From the NCBI GenBank assembly GCA_024761205.1, contig JAMASS010000016.1:41888-105887 (forward strand): a DNA stretch of 64,000 nt, read 5' to 3'. A program made the translations under genes and the position numbers. Each line of letters starts with the position of its first letter. Position 1 is the stretch's first letter. Below are positions 18,479 through 27,608 of this stretch, one piece after another. The notes below the pieces were generated by a model, which saw nothing but the letters and a program-made list of their open reading frames with translations, had not been told where the DNA came from and did no database searches. The DNA comes from Limisphaerales bacterium. GTDB taxonomy: Bacteria > Verrucomicrobiota > Verrucomicrobiia > Limisphaerales > AAA164-E04.

Positions 18479-18655
18479 ACTTTTTGTTTGAAGATTGAGA
18501 TAGGATAAACCGAATCTACGGGATTGCTTCCTTCATGGAAATTCTGTTTATCTCATCCAACTCCCAACAAATTGGGTCGGGGTGCCCCCGCTTACCCTTC
18601 CTCCACCATGGCGACAGACTCTACAGCAAGACACCATCTGGCTAGTGAGTATTGA

Positions 18656-19614
18656 ATGAAATCTATGCAGGACAATCTCCCTTCAACACTCACCGAAAGG
18701 AAACTCTCCAACCCCAAACTGCTGTCGGTTAGTCTCTTGTTCTTGGCGCCCTTGTTCATTCTCCTGCTCCTTCCGAAGGCGCACGAACCGGTTCATGAAG
18801 GCAAGACACTCTCTCAGTGGCTGGAGACCCTCTATCCCGACCAACCCTCCGGACTTGGGCTCATGCACCAGCCGCTGACTGCTAGCCTCAGTTCGGACCA
18901 GATCAAGGCGCGAAAAGCAATTCAAGTGATCGGAACGAATCAGCTACCAAGTTATCTGAAGATGATCAGTCGTTCACGGACTTCCTTTGAGACAAGATGG
19001 AATGCGTGGCTCAACAAACTATCGATCAAAAACAAATCGCTCCTCCTGACCACAGCGGAAACAACCCGAATGCGAGGCGCATTGGCAATTCATGCCCTGG
19101 GCCCCGACGCATTGCAGATGAAACCGGAGCTTCTGAACCTGCTCAGCAACTACACGTTTTCCACACCCTCCGCCCATGCCTTGGCTAGCCTTGGACCGGA
19201 AGTAGTTCCGGACATGCTGGATCCACTGGCACATACAAATGCCTGGATTCAAATCTGCGCGGTTTGGGTATTGGCCCAAAACCAAACGGCTTCGCGCGCC
19301 ATAGTAACCAACCTCAACGCCCTTCTGCGTAATCCCAATGCTGCGTTCGATCGACTACCCTGTGGGCCGTCGGTCAGATCGGCGGTGAACGGACCTGGCT
19401 CACCAATACACTTCACCAGATGATCCAGGATCCCGTTCCCATGATCTGAAATGTCACCCTAAACACCCTGATGAATACAGAACTCGATACTTCATGGAAG
19501 GCAGGTTTCCTTGCTTCCCTAACAAACCACAAAGACAGAGCACTCTCTAGGGTGACTCAAAGACACTTGGCTCAATTATTGAAAATACCAGAATCTGACG
19601 AGTCACTGCCTTGA
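18656..19614 (+). pseudogene. HEAT-repeat membrane-anchored protein, frameshifted and with in-frame stop
   Basis: The ORF from 18656 begins with a cytoplasmic tail and one membrane helix ('LLSVSLLFLAPLFILLLLPK'), then 'GKTLSQWLETLYPDQPSG' and HEAT-like helical repeats such as 'MRGALAIHALGPDALQMKPE' and 'AHALASLGPEVVPDMLDPLA'. Near 19355 the repeat sequence jumps to the next frame ('STTLWAVGQIGGERTWLTNT'), hits TGA at 19447-19449, and the same frame goes on without stops to 19614. One frameshift plus one stop make it a recent pseudogene. Such 'GKTLSQWL' HEAT proteins are common in Verrucomicrobia; their function is unknown. Confidence 0.75.
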
Positions 19615-19711
19615 TCGCAGCCTTTCACCGAAAATCTCCAAAACTTTCCCGACGAATTGACAACCAGGTCGATGTGTGGCGTAATGCCCGGCCCGCAGAG
19701 CGAGGACACGG

Positions 19712-19796
19712 GGTGGGATACCCAAGCGGCCAACGGGGGCAGACTGTAAATCTGCTGGCATTGCCTTCACAGGTTCGAATCCTGTTCCCACCACCA
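19712..19796 (+). tRNA. tRNA-Tyr (GTA)
   Basis: An 85-base class II tRNA with a long variable arm. Acceptor GGTGGGA (19712-19718) pairs with TCCCACC (19786-19792). The anticodon stem-loop CAGA-CTGTAAA-TCTG gives anticodon GTA at 19746-19748. The T-arm GGTTCGAATCC is present, the discriminator is A and CCA is encoded (19794-19796). It marks the left edge of the most decayed stretch. Confidence 0.95.
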
Positions 19797-19852
19797 CTTC
19801 TTCAAAGAGCACCATACCGCCGCAGATCACTGAGAATGCTCAAAGCTTGAAG

Positions 19853-20121
19853 ATGGCTCAAGAATACCTGTGGTATAATTCAAACTGGCTTACCGAATTT
19901 GTTCGAGCAAAAAGGAATTCATCCAGGAGCGCTACCCGGAAAAATGCGCTGCATTCCCCGAGATCATCAATCGCCTCAAGACTTGCGACGATTCCGCAGC
20001 CATCAAGCTCGACAAGCTCTTTGACAAGCCCACACCTCAAGAACCACATTACAATTTTCTGAGTCTCTGCCTAGATTTTAGCCGCTGCGGCATCTACATG
20101 GACACACCCGAAGCCAAGTGA
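19853..20121 (+). pseudogene. fragment of an unrecognised protein gene
   Basis: ATG 19853 starts 'MAQEYLWYNSNWLTEFVRA'. A frame change near 19910 leads to protein-like sequence 'EFIQERYPEKCAAFPEIINR', 'LKTCDDSAAIKLDKLFDKPT' and 'LSLCLDFSRCGIYMDTPEAK' to TGA at 20121. I do not recognise the family. The need for a frameshift in otherwise coherent sequence points to a broken gene. Confidence 0.4.
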
Positions 20122-20700
20122 TGCTCAATTACTGTATAAACAATCAGGACCCGGTCCCAATCACTTCAGCCAAATCCAGTCCGGGCATAAAAATTCCCAG
20201 CAGAGCCAAGAGAACTGGGAAAAGGAAATCTTCGAAGTCCCAAGGATGAGTTTTATTAACATAAGCCCAACAACTCTCAAACTCTCACTCAAGGAACAAC
20301 ATCACTCCGAAGCTCGCAGCAGGCTCCGAGGTTTCTCCGAAGGCACCTCACCTTTAAGGACGAGTGGATCGAACACACCATCGACAATCTCCTTGATCCG
20401 AAAAAAGAAGTAGGGGTTATGTGTGGTAAACCATCACTGCCAATCTTCCGCTGCCTGCAGTTCCCGGACTTCCTTAGGCCCATATCGATCGAGCAACTCT
20501 TTTACAAGCTCAGAATCAGCCTGACCCTTTAATGCCATGATGTCCTTGGTGAAAACTCTCGAATATCAATAGGAATCCCCATTCCTTAGCCTCCGTATCC
20601 ACTTCCAACTCGAAATCTGAGAGGCCGGATGCGGCAGGACCGGTTAGCACTACACCACTCCTTCACCGCCTCTTTCTTCAACCGAGACTCAACTCTCATA
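20122..20700. other. decayed sequence, nothing recognised
   Basis: Only short, mutually overlapping ORFs on both strands and no domain-like peptide that I can assign. The composition resembles the neighbouring pseudogene tract, so this is probably older coding DNA that has lost its frames. Confidence 0.4.
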
Positions 20701-23660
20701 CAATAGCTCGACTCAAAAAATGCGAGTCTGCATCCACATCACCAGCCTTCCCGAGCCGGCTCCAAATACGTTCGCGGATAGCCAACTAGGTCTGCAAACA
20801 GATTTCCCTGCCGCCAGAAACCGCCACCGCCGTCTTGTCATTCTGCCCACCACAGACCACTTCAACTCCAAGTTTCTTGTCAAACCATCGGTGTAAGTGC
20901 ACCAACCATCCCTCCAAATCCGATGGGGCCGTTGCACCAAAGGGAGCATTTTGACCTTGGGTTCCTTGATCTTGGACACAAACGCCTTGGGGGTTGGCAA
21001 CATTAAGGATGCAGTCAGATCAATTTCGAAGAGTTCGCCAAAAACGATGTACTCGCGCAACCTCTACGCGAATGGCTCCAAGCACATTCAGCCCAGCGCT
21101 TCCCAGCAAAACCGTGGCCATGCGCAGTCTCTTGGGTGAGCGGTGATCCTTTTGAACAAGACCACGTTTTGATGATAAGTGTCTGTCCTGCAATAAAGAA
21201 AGTGGCGACTCTTTGCCGCTTTGCCGCCTTCAAGGAAACCGCAGAGGAGGCCAGCAGCCTCCTCACAAATTTGATATTGGACCCGTGCATTTGAGGACTT
21301 TTTCTCCCAAGGCTGCTCCCCCCTTCGGGGCCCCGGATCGAACGCCTCAACGTCATCTCCTTTTTCTGGACTTTAAAGCCGGATTCTTTAACCGGACCCA
21401 AGGCCATCCCATCTCCCGTCGACTCAAACCACCCCGGGAACTCCAAGGTCGGAGTCGCCGCTCACAAATCCTCCCCACTCTCGGTTGCGGCGGTTCTGGC
21501 GCCAACCACCTCAAAGACTTCAAGCTCGCGATTGTCATCTGCGCCAGGAATCGTCACTGCCTAGTGAATCGTACCCAACGCGTGTCGTGTCCATCCGATT
21601 CCAAACTTTCAAAATAGCCCAAAACTCATACCTTCCTGCAAGCAAGTGCTTGCTGGCAAAATTGCCGTCAGAATCCAGAAACACCCGCCATCCTCGGGAG
21701 CTAACCGTGCCCCACTGAAAACGAAAGGCGTTCCCCCAAACCAGTAACAAATCGACCGGAAATCATCAGATCAAAACCACTCCCGCATCCAAGCCCGTTG
21801 TTCTGCTTGACTCCTCCCCCTGCGGCTGAGGAACGCAGCTGCCAGCAGGTTCAAACGAGAAGCGCGAAAGCCCCAAATTTGCAGTCTCCCGAATCTCGCT
21901 TGGGATCGCCAACCCTGCCCACCACTCGTCAGCAAACCAAAGCGCAACGATCTCGTAGGTGCCAACGTGTTTCATCACCCTCAATGGCCCTTCAATCATC
22001 GCCCAAGCGGTCAGCTAGGTTTCGGATACCTTCTCAATAACTCCATATCCGAAACCGCATAACCCTCGTCAGCCACACAGCACCCTTTGCGACTTGCGTC
22101 AATGCCTTCATCTTAAACCGCCCGTCTGAACCAACTAACACCATCTGAACCTCACGAAATCGGGTATCGACAAACCCATTCTTGATAATTCAACCCAAAA
22201 CGGCGTTCCGTGAAGTAAAGCTCAGCAACCACGGATGCGCACCCGTTGATACCAACGATTACCCCTTCCAAATCACCTCCAACCTGCGCTTTGACGACTG
22301 AGGAAACGCCCGATTCGCAGCCATCCGCTTCAATCCATAAAAAAGTCGTAAGGCTTCACTGTTCCGACAACTACAGGACGATCAAAGATCAGACTGAACT
22401 GCCCGTCCCGAAAGTCTTTCTTGCCATGCGGCGCCCATTCACCGCCCTCCGACCGCAGTGGGCCAGTGAGCAAGTAAACCAATCCACGACCAGTCAGGCA
22501 TCACACTGAATTAAAGAATCGCCTCTTCGGGCTCAGCATCAATCACCCGACCGGAAACGTGAAGTTCCGTCCTCAGTTGAATCACCTTTCCCGCCGAACT
22601 CACCTCCATCAGGTAGCGGAGCAACCCCCAAATAGCCGGGCCTGATAGATATAATCCTAAGCAAAACGGACAATAGCGTACGCCAAACCATGCGACTATC
22701 CCCGTCTGTTCGAAAACTCTCAACCCGGCCGATGACAAGCGCGCCATTCCACCGCAGAGACGAGAGCGCCCTCTATTGGCTCTCCTTCCAGATCCCTCAC
22801 TTTCAAGGTCACCGTTGACGGTTGCTTAGTTGAAAGCTCTATAAGCGCAGAATCCTGTCCCACCTCAATGCTGCGAATGACCGGCACCCAAAAGGCCGCA
22901 TCCGCCACGATCATTCGGTTACCGCCATCGATCCGCTCGAATCAGAAATTGCCAGAGGAGTCGGCGATGGCAGCTGAATCGCTCCCACCCCCAAATAACT
23001 CCCCACTGATTACCCAGAGTGACCACGCCCCAGCGACCGGATGCCCATCCAGACCCATTACGACTCCAACGAGACTTCGGAAAGCCCTTCATCCGAATGA
23101 CCGCAGTGCATGAATACAACTCGCCCTGTGAAACTCCTCCCTGATCTTCAGATAGCCGGACGAAGTCGGGATATTGCACCTCGATCAGGAAAGAGACAAT
23201 CTCAACGGGGACGGCCTGCTGACAACCACTTTTCAGAATCCAAGATACCGAAAGGGACGGGCCTGAGAAAAATTGACCTCTACCTGCCCCCTCCCCTGCG
23301 ATCGGCTGACCGTCTTCGTCCGACCATCTTCCGCCGATCCAGAGACTCGGAGGCAACTTCACCACCTCATTCGCCCCCACGAAACGACGGCCGCTCTCAC
23401 GCCGAAATCGAAACTGTAGCGGCACGTAGCCTTCCCTACGGATTTTAATTGTGGCCATTTGCTCGGACCCAGCTCAGCCGAAACAACGAAAACATCATTG
23501 CGATCCGTGGAACCATCTTCTATCTCCCCGCTGTTTGGCCCTCCAGGAACGCGGCACTCGCCCCCTCCCTCCACCGGGCTACCGGAAGCCCTATCGATTA
23601 GGCGAAAAGAGATTTCACTAACCTCACAGACAACGGCCAGGAAAGCTCCCCCCAATGCTC
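20700..23660 (-). pseudogene. large carboxypeptidase-regulatory-like repeat protein, heavily frameshifted
   Basis: Reading the minus strand across frames gives repeated beta-sandwich units of the carboxypeptidase regulatory-like (CarboxypepD_reg/Cna-B-like) type: 'SFRLIDRASGSPVEGGG', 'LPPSLWIGGRWSDEDGQPIA', 'GVVMGLDGHPVAGAW', 'VTLKVRDLEGEPIEGALVS' and 'LHVSGRVIDAEPEEAI'. Between units are linkers such as 'DSSGNF' and 'NRMIVADAAFWVPVIRSIEV'. At least four frame changes are needed in the 22.5-23.66 kb part alone. The part below 22.5 kb is less clear but keeps fragments such as 'HVGTYEIVALWFADEWWAGL' and 'GWRVFLDSDGNFASKHLLAG'. The intact gene would have coded a large exported or surface protein. 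Confidence 0.6.
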
Positions 23661-24049
23661 AAAGTTACCCCTATAAAACTCCTAAAGATTTAATCAACCC
23701 TCCCGTCAATGAGATCGAGGATAAACTGAGATGAGCGCGACTACGCTTGCGCCCCAAAAAGGGTTCCAATCGAGCAAGAGAACGCAAGCTGTCAGCAGGC
23801 GGGAGTTTGTAGCGGCACAAAGCGGCATCTTAAGCCATCAAGGGCACAGGTGACAAACCATGCCTACAGCCGGGCCCGCGCTTTTGGGGTTATCTAATGC
23901 CTTGGGACGGAGGGGGAAGCCGGAGGCCTTGGGGAGAGCTTCCTCAATTCTCTCCCGCCAATCTTTCAACGTTCCGGTTGCCCCTAGGAGTAACGCCCGT
24001 CTGAGGTGCGGCCAGGGTCTGAGCCTCCGCTTGGTGCTCAAGCGAATCA

Positions 24050-24345
24050 GCCTATTTTCCACGGCTTCTCAGCGCGCGCTCCATTGCCCGGCTGCTGCTT
24101 CTCAGAGGCAACGGGTTGCCCTCCCAAACTCCGGCTCCACCGCCGCCGGCCACTGAACGCTTCTTCCAGTACCCAGGGCGGCGGGAGCCGTTCGGAACGA
24201 TCGCTCTTGGCCTCAGGCTTGGCGCGGCGGTCGTTGCACGCCGACACCAACGCGTCAAAGGCTTTCGCCAATCGCTCCGGCGATAGTTTTTCAAGCCGGG
24301 CGCCCAAAAGCAGGAATTGACGATTCTCTTTAGTGATATCGAAGA
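24050..24345 (-). pseudogene. unidentified minus-strand coding remnant
   Basis: The ORF-track entry 24047..24496 (minus) holds a protein-like helical run 'LLLGARLEKLSPERLAKAFD' then 'ALVSACNDRRAKPEAKSDRS' and 'PPPWVLEEAFSGRRR'. Its upstream half is only the antisense of the cyclase relic at 24.31-24.60 kb, so the real remnant is the lower part. The family is not recognised. Confidence 0.3.
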
Positions 24346-24610
24346 TTTCATCTTGCTTTCCAAAGGCATGATTCCAGCGAGCGCGTTGATCTCCTGAACG
24401 GTTATTTTGAAACCACGGTTGGCAAATACATCGGAGACGCCATCTTTGCCTTTTGGAACGCTCCAGAACCGCAAGAAGATCATACCATCCGAACATGCAA
24501 AGCTGCGATCTAGGTTCAAAATCGACCCTATCAATTCAGCGAGGGGAAACCGATCCATACTCTCCTATCGGCCTCCACACCGGTATCGGCGAGGATATCC
24601 ACGACATCAA
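24312..24610 (+). pseudogene. class III adenylate/guanylate cyclase fragment
   Basis: Plus-strand pieces in different frames match the cyclase catalytic core in the right order: 'LTILFSDIEDFILLSKGM' (first metal-binding Asp), 'DLLNGYFETT', 'VGKYIGDAIFAFWNAPEPQE' (second Asp region) then 'DHTIRTCKAA', and 'IGLHTGIGE'. Stops and frameshifts separate them, and the regions before and after are missing. This is a clear relic of a nucleotide cyclase; no working enzyme can be made. Confidence 0.65.
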
Positions 24611-24619
24611 CAGCAACCG

Positions 24620-24990
24620 CCTCAAGTGCAGTTGGCGGCAATGACTTGGAACGGATCGTCAAATGACGACGAGACGAATGTTGAACGCATATTTACCTTC
24701 AGCCCACCGTCCGGCTCTTCTACCGCAATCGTCACAGTGGTTTTCCCTTCTTCAAACGCTGGCGCAGTGACTCGCAGCATTCGGCTCGAACCATCGCCGA
24801 TGATTTCCAGGAAAGAGTTCGAAACAATGCCCTGATCATTGGAACACATCACCAGCGAGAGTTGCGGCAATTGGCTGCATCGCCACCGTCGTCAGCTTCA
24901 AAATTGAGATACAGCATGGCTCCGATGCGATCTTTTGATCGGGAATTAAGGTGATCGTTGGCGCTTCGTTGATGTTCTCCACATTATGTA
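24620..24990 (-). pseudogene. fragment of an Ig/cadherin-like repeat surface protein
   Basis: The minus strand reads 'VENINEAPTITLIPDQKIAS' and, in another frame, 'FLEIIGDGSSRMLRVTAPAF' then 'EEGKTTVTIAVEEPDGGLKV'. This is the typical unit of tandem tandem-95/cadherin-like adhesin repeats ('VNDAPT...I.DQ.I...' to 'TV.V.D.DGG'). Only about one repeat survives, with frame changes, so this is a relic of a very large gene. Confidence 0.5.
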
Positions 24991-25126
24991 GCTGTTTCCG
25001 TATTTTTTAGGGAGGGGTTATGATGTTTATGGTTAATTCAAAACACTTAATCCGACAAAATGTCATGTATGAAAAACCCTGCAATAGGACTATAGACACG
25101 ACAGTCCCAAAGGAGAAAGGGAAACG

Positions 25127-25318
25127 ATGAACCCAGAGATGGAAGAACGCATGAAAAGGACCTTAGGCGCCCTTTTCAATCACACACCGAGGAAATCAGG
25201 GAAAAAAACGGAGCGAAAACCACCGCAACAGACTGATGAGGGACCGGCTGCCTCTCAATCCGTGACGTCGAAGCGCAGGAGGGTAACTGCCCTAAGCTGT
25301 TGGGTCGCGATGGGATAG
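25127..25318 (+). CDS. small ORF of the MKRTLGALF family, copy 2
   Basis: A 63-residue ORF with a good ribosome binding site (AAAGGAG) before ATG 25127. Its N-terminus 'MNPEMEERMKRTLGALFNHT' then 'PRKSGKK' matches the ORF beside the IS1595 relic at 17374-17550 over the core MKRTLGALF and the following PRxxG. The rest is basic, low-complexity and probably disordered. It lies in the same tract as the IS-like end at 26301-26342, which suggests it is part of, or carried by, a second IS copy whose transposase is gone. No known function. Confidence 0.5.
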   Translation: MNPEMEERMKRTLGALFNHTPRKSGKKTERKPPQQTDEGPAASQSVTSKRRRVTALSCWVAMG

Positions 25319-25407
25319 CGAACACAGGAGTTCCTATTTATACTGACATGTTAGCGGAGGGAGATAGACAAAGAAAACCAGCGTCAACTTAAAATTCTCA
25401 AGAAAAA

Positions 25408-26238
25408 ATGAAGGCAACAATCATACTCTTAGCATTTCTGGTGCCATACATCGGGACCGCCATCGGTCAATCCAGAGTGGCGACCTCAACACCGAGGTTT
25501 TACCAGCACTGGATGGAAACGCCGCAAGCTATCAAGGATGAGGTTCTGCGCTCCGATCCGAACGCGGAGAGGGACTACCAAGAGGCACTCACCAAGTATC
25601 AGTTCTACAAGGGCATCTTTCCGAGGGAATTCAGGAACTTCATCCTCAAGAAGGCGAGGCTCATCGCCTTACGCCGGCAGAGTCAAGGCTTGGAGCTCGA
25701 CATTGAGCAAATACTCTACTTCGCTGAGTTGGACGCCATTGCTGACTTTGAGCTTCACGGAAACGGCTACCTCCGTGAAGACGGCGGCTATAAAGACGTT
25801 CGTGATTGGCTCAGGGAAACGAGGGACTACAGACTGCAAAAAAGCTTGGAACTTCGCGTAAGCTCTTTTGACAGGGTTTCGAGGGATTTCGGCCCCGGCG
25901 TTCCCGGCACCTTGCAATTGGCATGGGACGCTAAAGCGATTGTCGATCGGCAGGCACGGGAAGGCGCCTTCGACCCGGACGATTTTGAAGCCAAGAGAAA
26001 GGCAGAACGCATTGCTTACCGCAAAGTGAAGTGGGACTTCCTCATCAAGGAGGCATTGGGATTAGATCATGCCGATCCCGTGGAGCACCTGTTAAGCCAG
26101 CCCCCCGGCACCAATCCGGCGGACATCTACTTTCAACGGAAAAACCAACGGATAAGCGGCAAAACCGAGGCAGATGAAGTTTTGGGAGACATTATCCGAA
26201 TCATCGATCCTTTCCTTGTCACGGAGAACACCAACTAA
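25408..26238 (+). CDS. secreted protein of unknown function
   Basis: 276 residues with a signal peptide ('MKATIILLAFLVPYIGTAIG'). The mature part is charged and mostly helical: 'YQHWMETPQAIKDEVLRSDP', 'LIALRRQSQGLELDIEQILY', 'DIEQILYFAELDAIADFELH' and a lysine/arginine-rich segment near 'FDPDDFEAKRKAERIAYRKV'. I recognise no domain or catalytic motif. Unlike everything between 18.6 and 25 kb, the frame is fully intact, so it is either young here or under selection. It stands between a small IS-associated ORF and an IS-like end and is followed by a strong hairpin; a passenger gene of an IS1595-type element is one reading. Confidence 0.7.
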   Translation: MKATIILLAFLVPYIGTAIGQSRVATSTPRFYQHWMETPQAIKDEVLRSDPNAERDYQEALTKYQFYKGIFPREFRNFILKKARLIALRRQSQGLELDIEQILYFAELDAIADFELHGNGYLREDGGYKDVRDWLRETRDYRLQKSLELRVSSFDRVSRDFGPGVPGTLQLAWDAKAIVDRQAREGAFDPDDFEAKRKAERIAYRKVKWDFLIKEALGLDHADPVEHLLSQPPGTNPADIYFQRKNQRISGKTEADEVLGDIIRIIDPFLVTENTN

Positions 26239-26252
26239 CCGCTAATCCTCAC

Positions 26253-26289
26253 CAGGGAGCCGCTGTTTTTCAAAAGCAGCGGCTCCCTG
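26253..26289 (+). terminator. perfect 13-bp stem hairpin after the secreted-protein gene
   Basis: CAGGGAGCCGCTG and CAGCGGCTCCCTG form a perfect 13-bp GC-rich stem around the loop TTTTTCAAAAG, 14 bases after the stop. No T-run follows, so termination strength is uncertain, but position and stability fit a terminator or 3'-end stabiliser. Confidence 0.65.
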
Positions 26290-26300
26290 TCACCCCAAAA

Positions 26301-26342
26301 AACAGCCTTTACTCCCTCATGTGGTGTCAAGTATGTAATTCC
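26301..26342 (+). repeat. IS1595-type terminal repeat, copy 2
   Basis: Starts with AACAGCCTT and ends with GTGGTGTCAAGTATGTAATTCC. The last 16 bases are identical to 18463-18478, and the AACAGCCTT and GTGG blocks are shared with small indels. Reading inward from the right the end is GGAATTACATACTTGA, so any element would lie to the left (25-26.3 kb). Confidence 0.55.
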
Positions 26343-26439
26343 CAAAGGAAATCCGTTTCCGCACCCAAAGGCCGCTACACAGAACGGGGCTGTTAGTCAT
26401 CATTTCCGAGATCTCATTGCAGTCTGCAAGCGACTCTCT

Positions 26440-27243
26440 ATGATGCCGCCCGAAAGAATGAGTAACGAACAGGAAACCACCGAATCCAACGCCCCTTATC
26501 AACGCACCGACCAACGCCAATACGGCGAATTGCGCCCCATCACATTCCAAAATCACATTGCTCCCCACGCCACCGGCTCAACCCTCATTGAGTGGGGGTT
26601 GACCCGAGTTATTTGCGCAGCGACGATCGAAGATCGAGTCCCACGGTGGATGAAGGAGCAGAACATCACCGGTGGCTGGGTCACTGCGGAATACGCCATG
26701 CTCCCCTACTCGACCCTCAGCCGCAAAACTCGAGACAGCTCTCGAGGCAAAATTGACGGACGCTCGCAAGAGATCCAACGACTCATCGGCCGCTCCATGC
26801 GGGCAGCGGTCAACCCGGAAGCCCTTGGTGCTCGCACCATCTGGATTGATTGCGACGTCCTCCAAGCGGATGGCGGCACTCGCACAGCGGCGATTACCGG
26901 CAGTTTTGTTGCCCTTTCACTAGCCATCAACCGTCTCTTGGAGGCAGGACAACTCACGGCAAATCCCATCCTCAAGTCCGTGGCTGCGGTGAGCGTGGGC
27001 GTTGTCGGTAGCACACCGCTGCTCGACCTTTGCTACGAAGAAGACGCTACTGCCGAAGTCGATCTCAACATCGTCATGACTTCGGAACAGGAGTACATCG
27101 AACTTCAAGGGACCGGAGAAAAGACGACCTTTGGCACCGCTGCTCTCGAACAGATGCTGGGTTTGGCCCGGGACGGCATCGCCACCCTCTCCCGACTGCA
27201 GAAAGCAGCGCTGGTATCCACCACCCAACCATACGGTTCATGA
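26440..27243 (+). CDS. rph: ribonuclease PH
   Basis: 267 residues. RNase PH trims tRNA 3' ends phosphorolytically. Signature stretches are intact: 'YGELRPITFQNHIAPHATGS', 'GGWVTAEYAMLPYSTLSRKT', 'GRSQEIQRLIGRSMRAAVNP', 'IWIDCDVLQADGGTRTAAIT' and 'LCYEEDATAEVDLNIVMTSE'. The N-terminus has about 18 extra residues if ATG 26440 is used; ATG 26458 ('MSNEQETTESN') is equally possible. This gene is the right-hand border of the decayed tract, only about 100 bases from the IS-like end. Confidence 0.95.
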   Translation: MMPPERMSNEQETTESNAPYQRTDQRQYGELRPITFQNHIAPHATGSTLIEWGLTRVICAATIEDRVPRWMKEQNITGGWVTAEYAMLPYSTLSRKTRDSSRGKIDGRSQEIQRLIGRSMRAAVNPEALGARTIWIDCDVLQADGGTRTAAITGSFVALSLAINRLLEAGQLTANPILKSVAAVSVGVVGSTPLLDLCYEEDATAEVDLNIVMTSEQEYIELQGTGEKTTFGTAALEQMLGLARDGIATLSRLQKAALVSTTQPYGS

Positions 27244-27370
27244 GACCACAGCGTAGAGCCCTCTATTTGATGCGGTACACCAAGGTAGAGACGGCATACC
27301 ATCGAACCACCTTTGGCTTGAAGTAGGAAGAAGTGATGGAGCAGCACAATCAGAACGCCTTTGACTAGCT

Positions 27371-27562
27371 TCATCTGCTGGAGGCTAATGGTATTGCCAA
27401 CGCCGAAAACCGATCAAACAATTTCGAGGGCGCACCCAAGAATGCCTGAGCACGATCCTCCGTCCGGACGCCAGCAACTTGATTGGCGTCTTCTACCACG
27501 GCGGCGTTATTCGAATGCTGTTCGCCTTGTCCTGGATCTGCCAGTAAGTCAAATAACTTCAT
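27371..27562 (-). pseudogene. possible sulfatase C-terminal remnant
   Basis: In the 365-base gap between rph and prmA the minus strand reads 'MKLFDLLADPGQGEQHSNNA'. This resembles the end of secreted sulfatases ('LFDLxxDPGExxNLA'). The rest of the 63-residue ORF is not convincing. The remainder of the gap holds nothing I can identify. Confidence 0.25.
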
Positions 27563-27608
27563 CCGAATTTGATTATGCCAGTACTACCGTGGTCCATTTC
27601 AAGGGAGG

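Larger units (their letters stand above)
17374..18480 (-). mobile_element. degraded IS1595-family (ISXO2-like) insertion sequence
   Basis: The remnant contains a frameshifted DDE transposase and a small downstream ORF on the minus strand, plus one recognisable end at 18463-18478 (TCAAGTATGTAATTCC). A very similar end occurs at 26327-26342. The matching inverted end expected near 17.3 kb is not present; the element seems to be truncated there, beside the methyltransferase stop at 17293. Confidence 0.7.
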
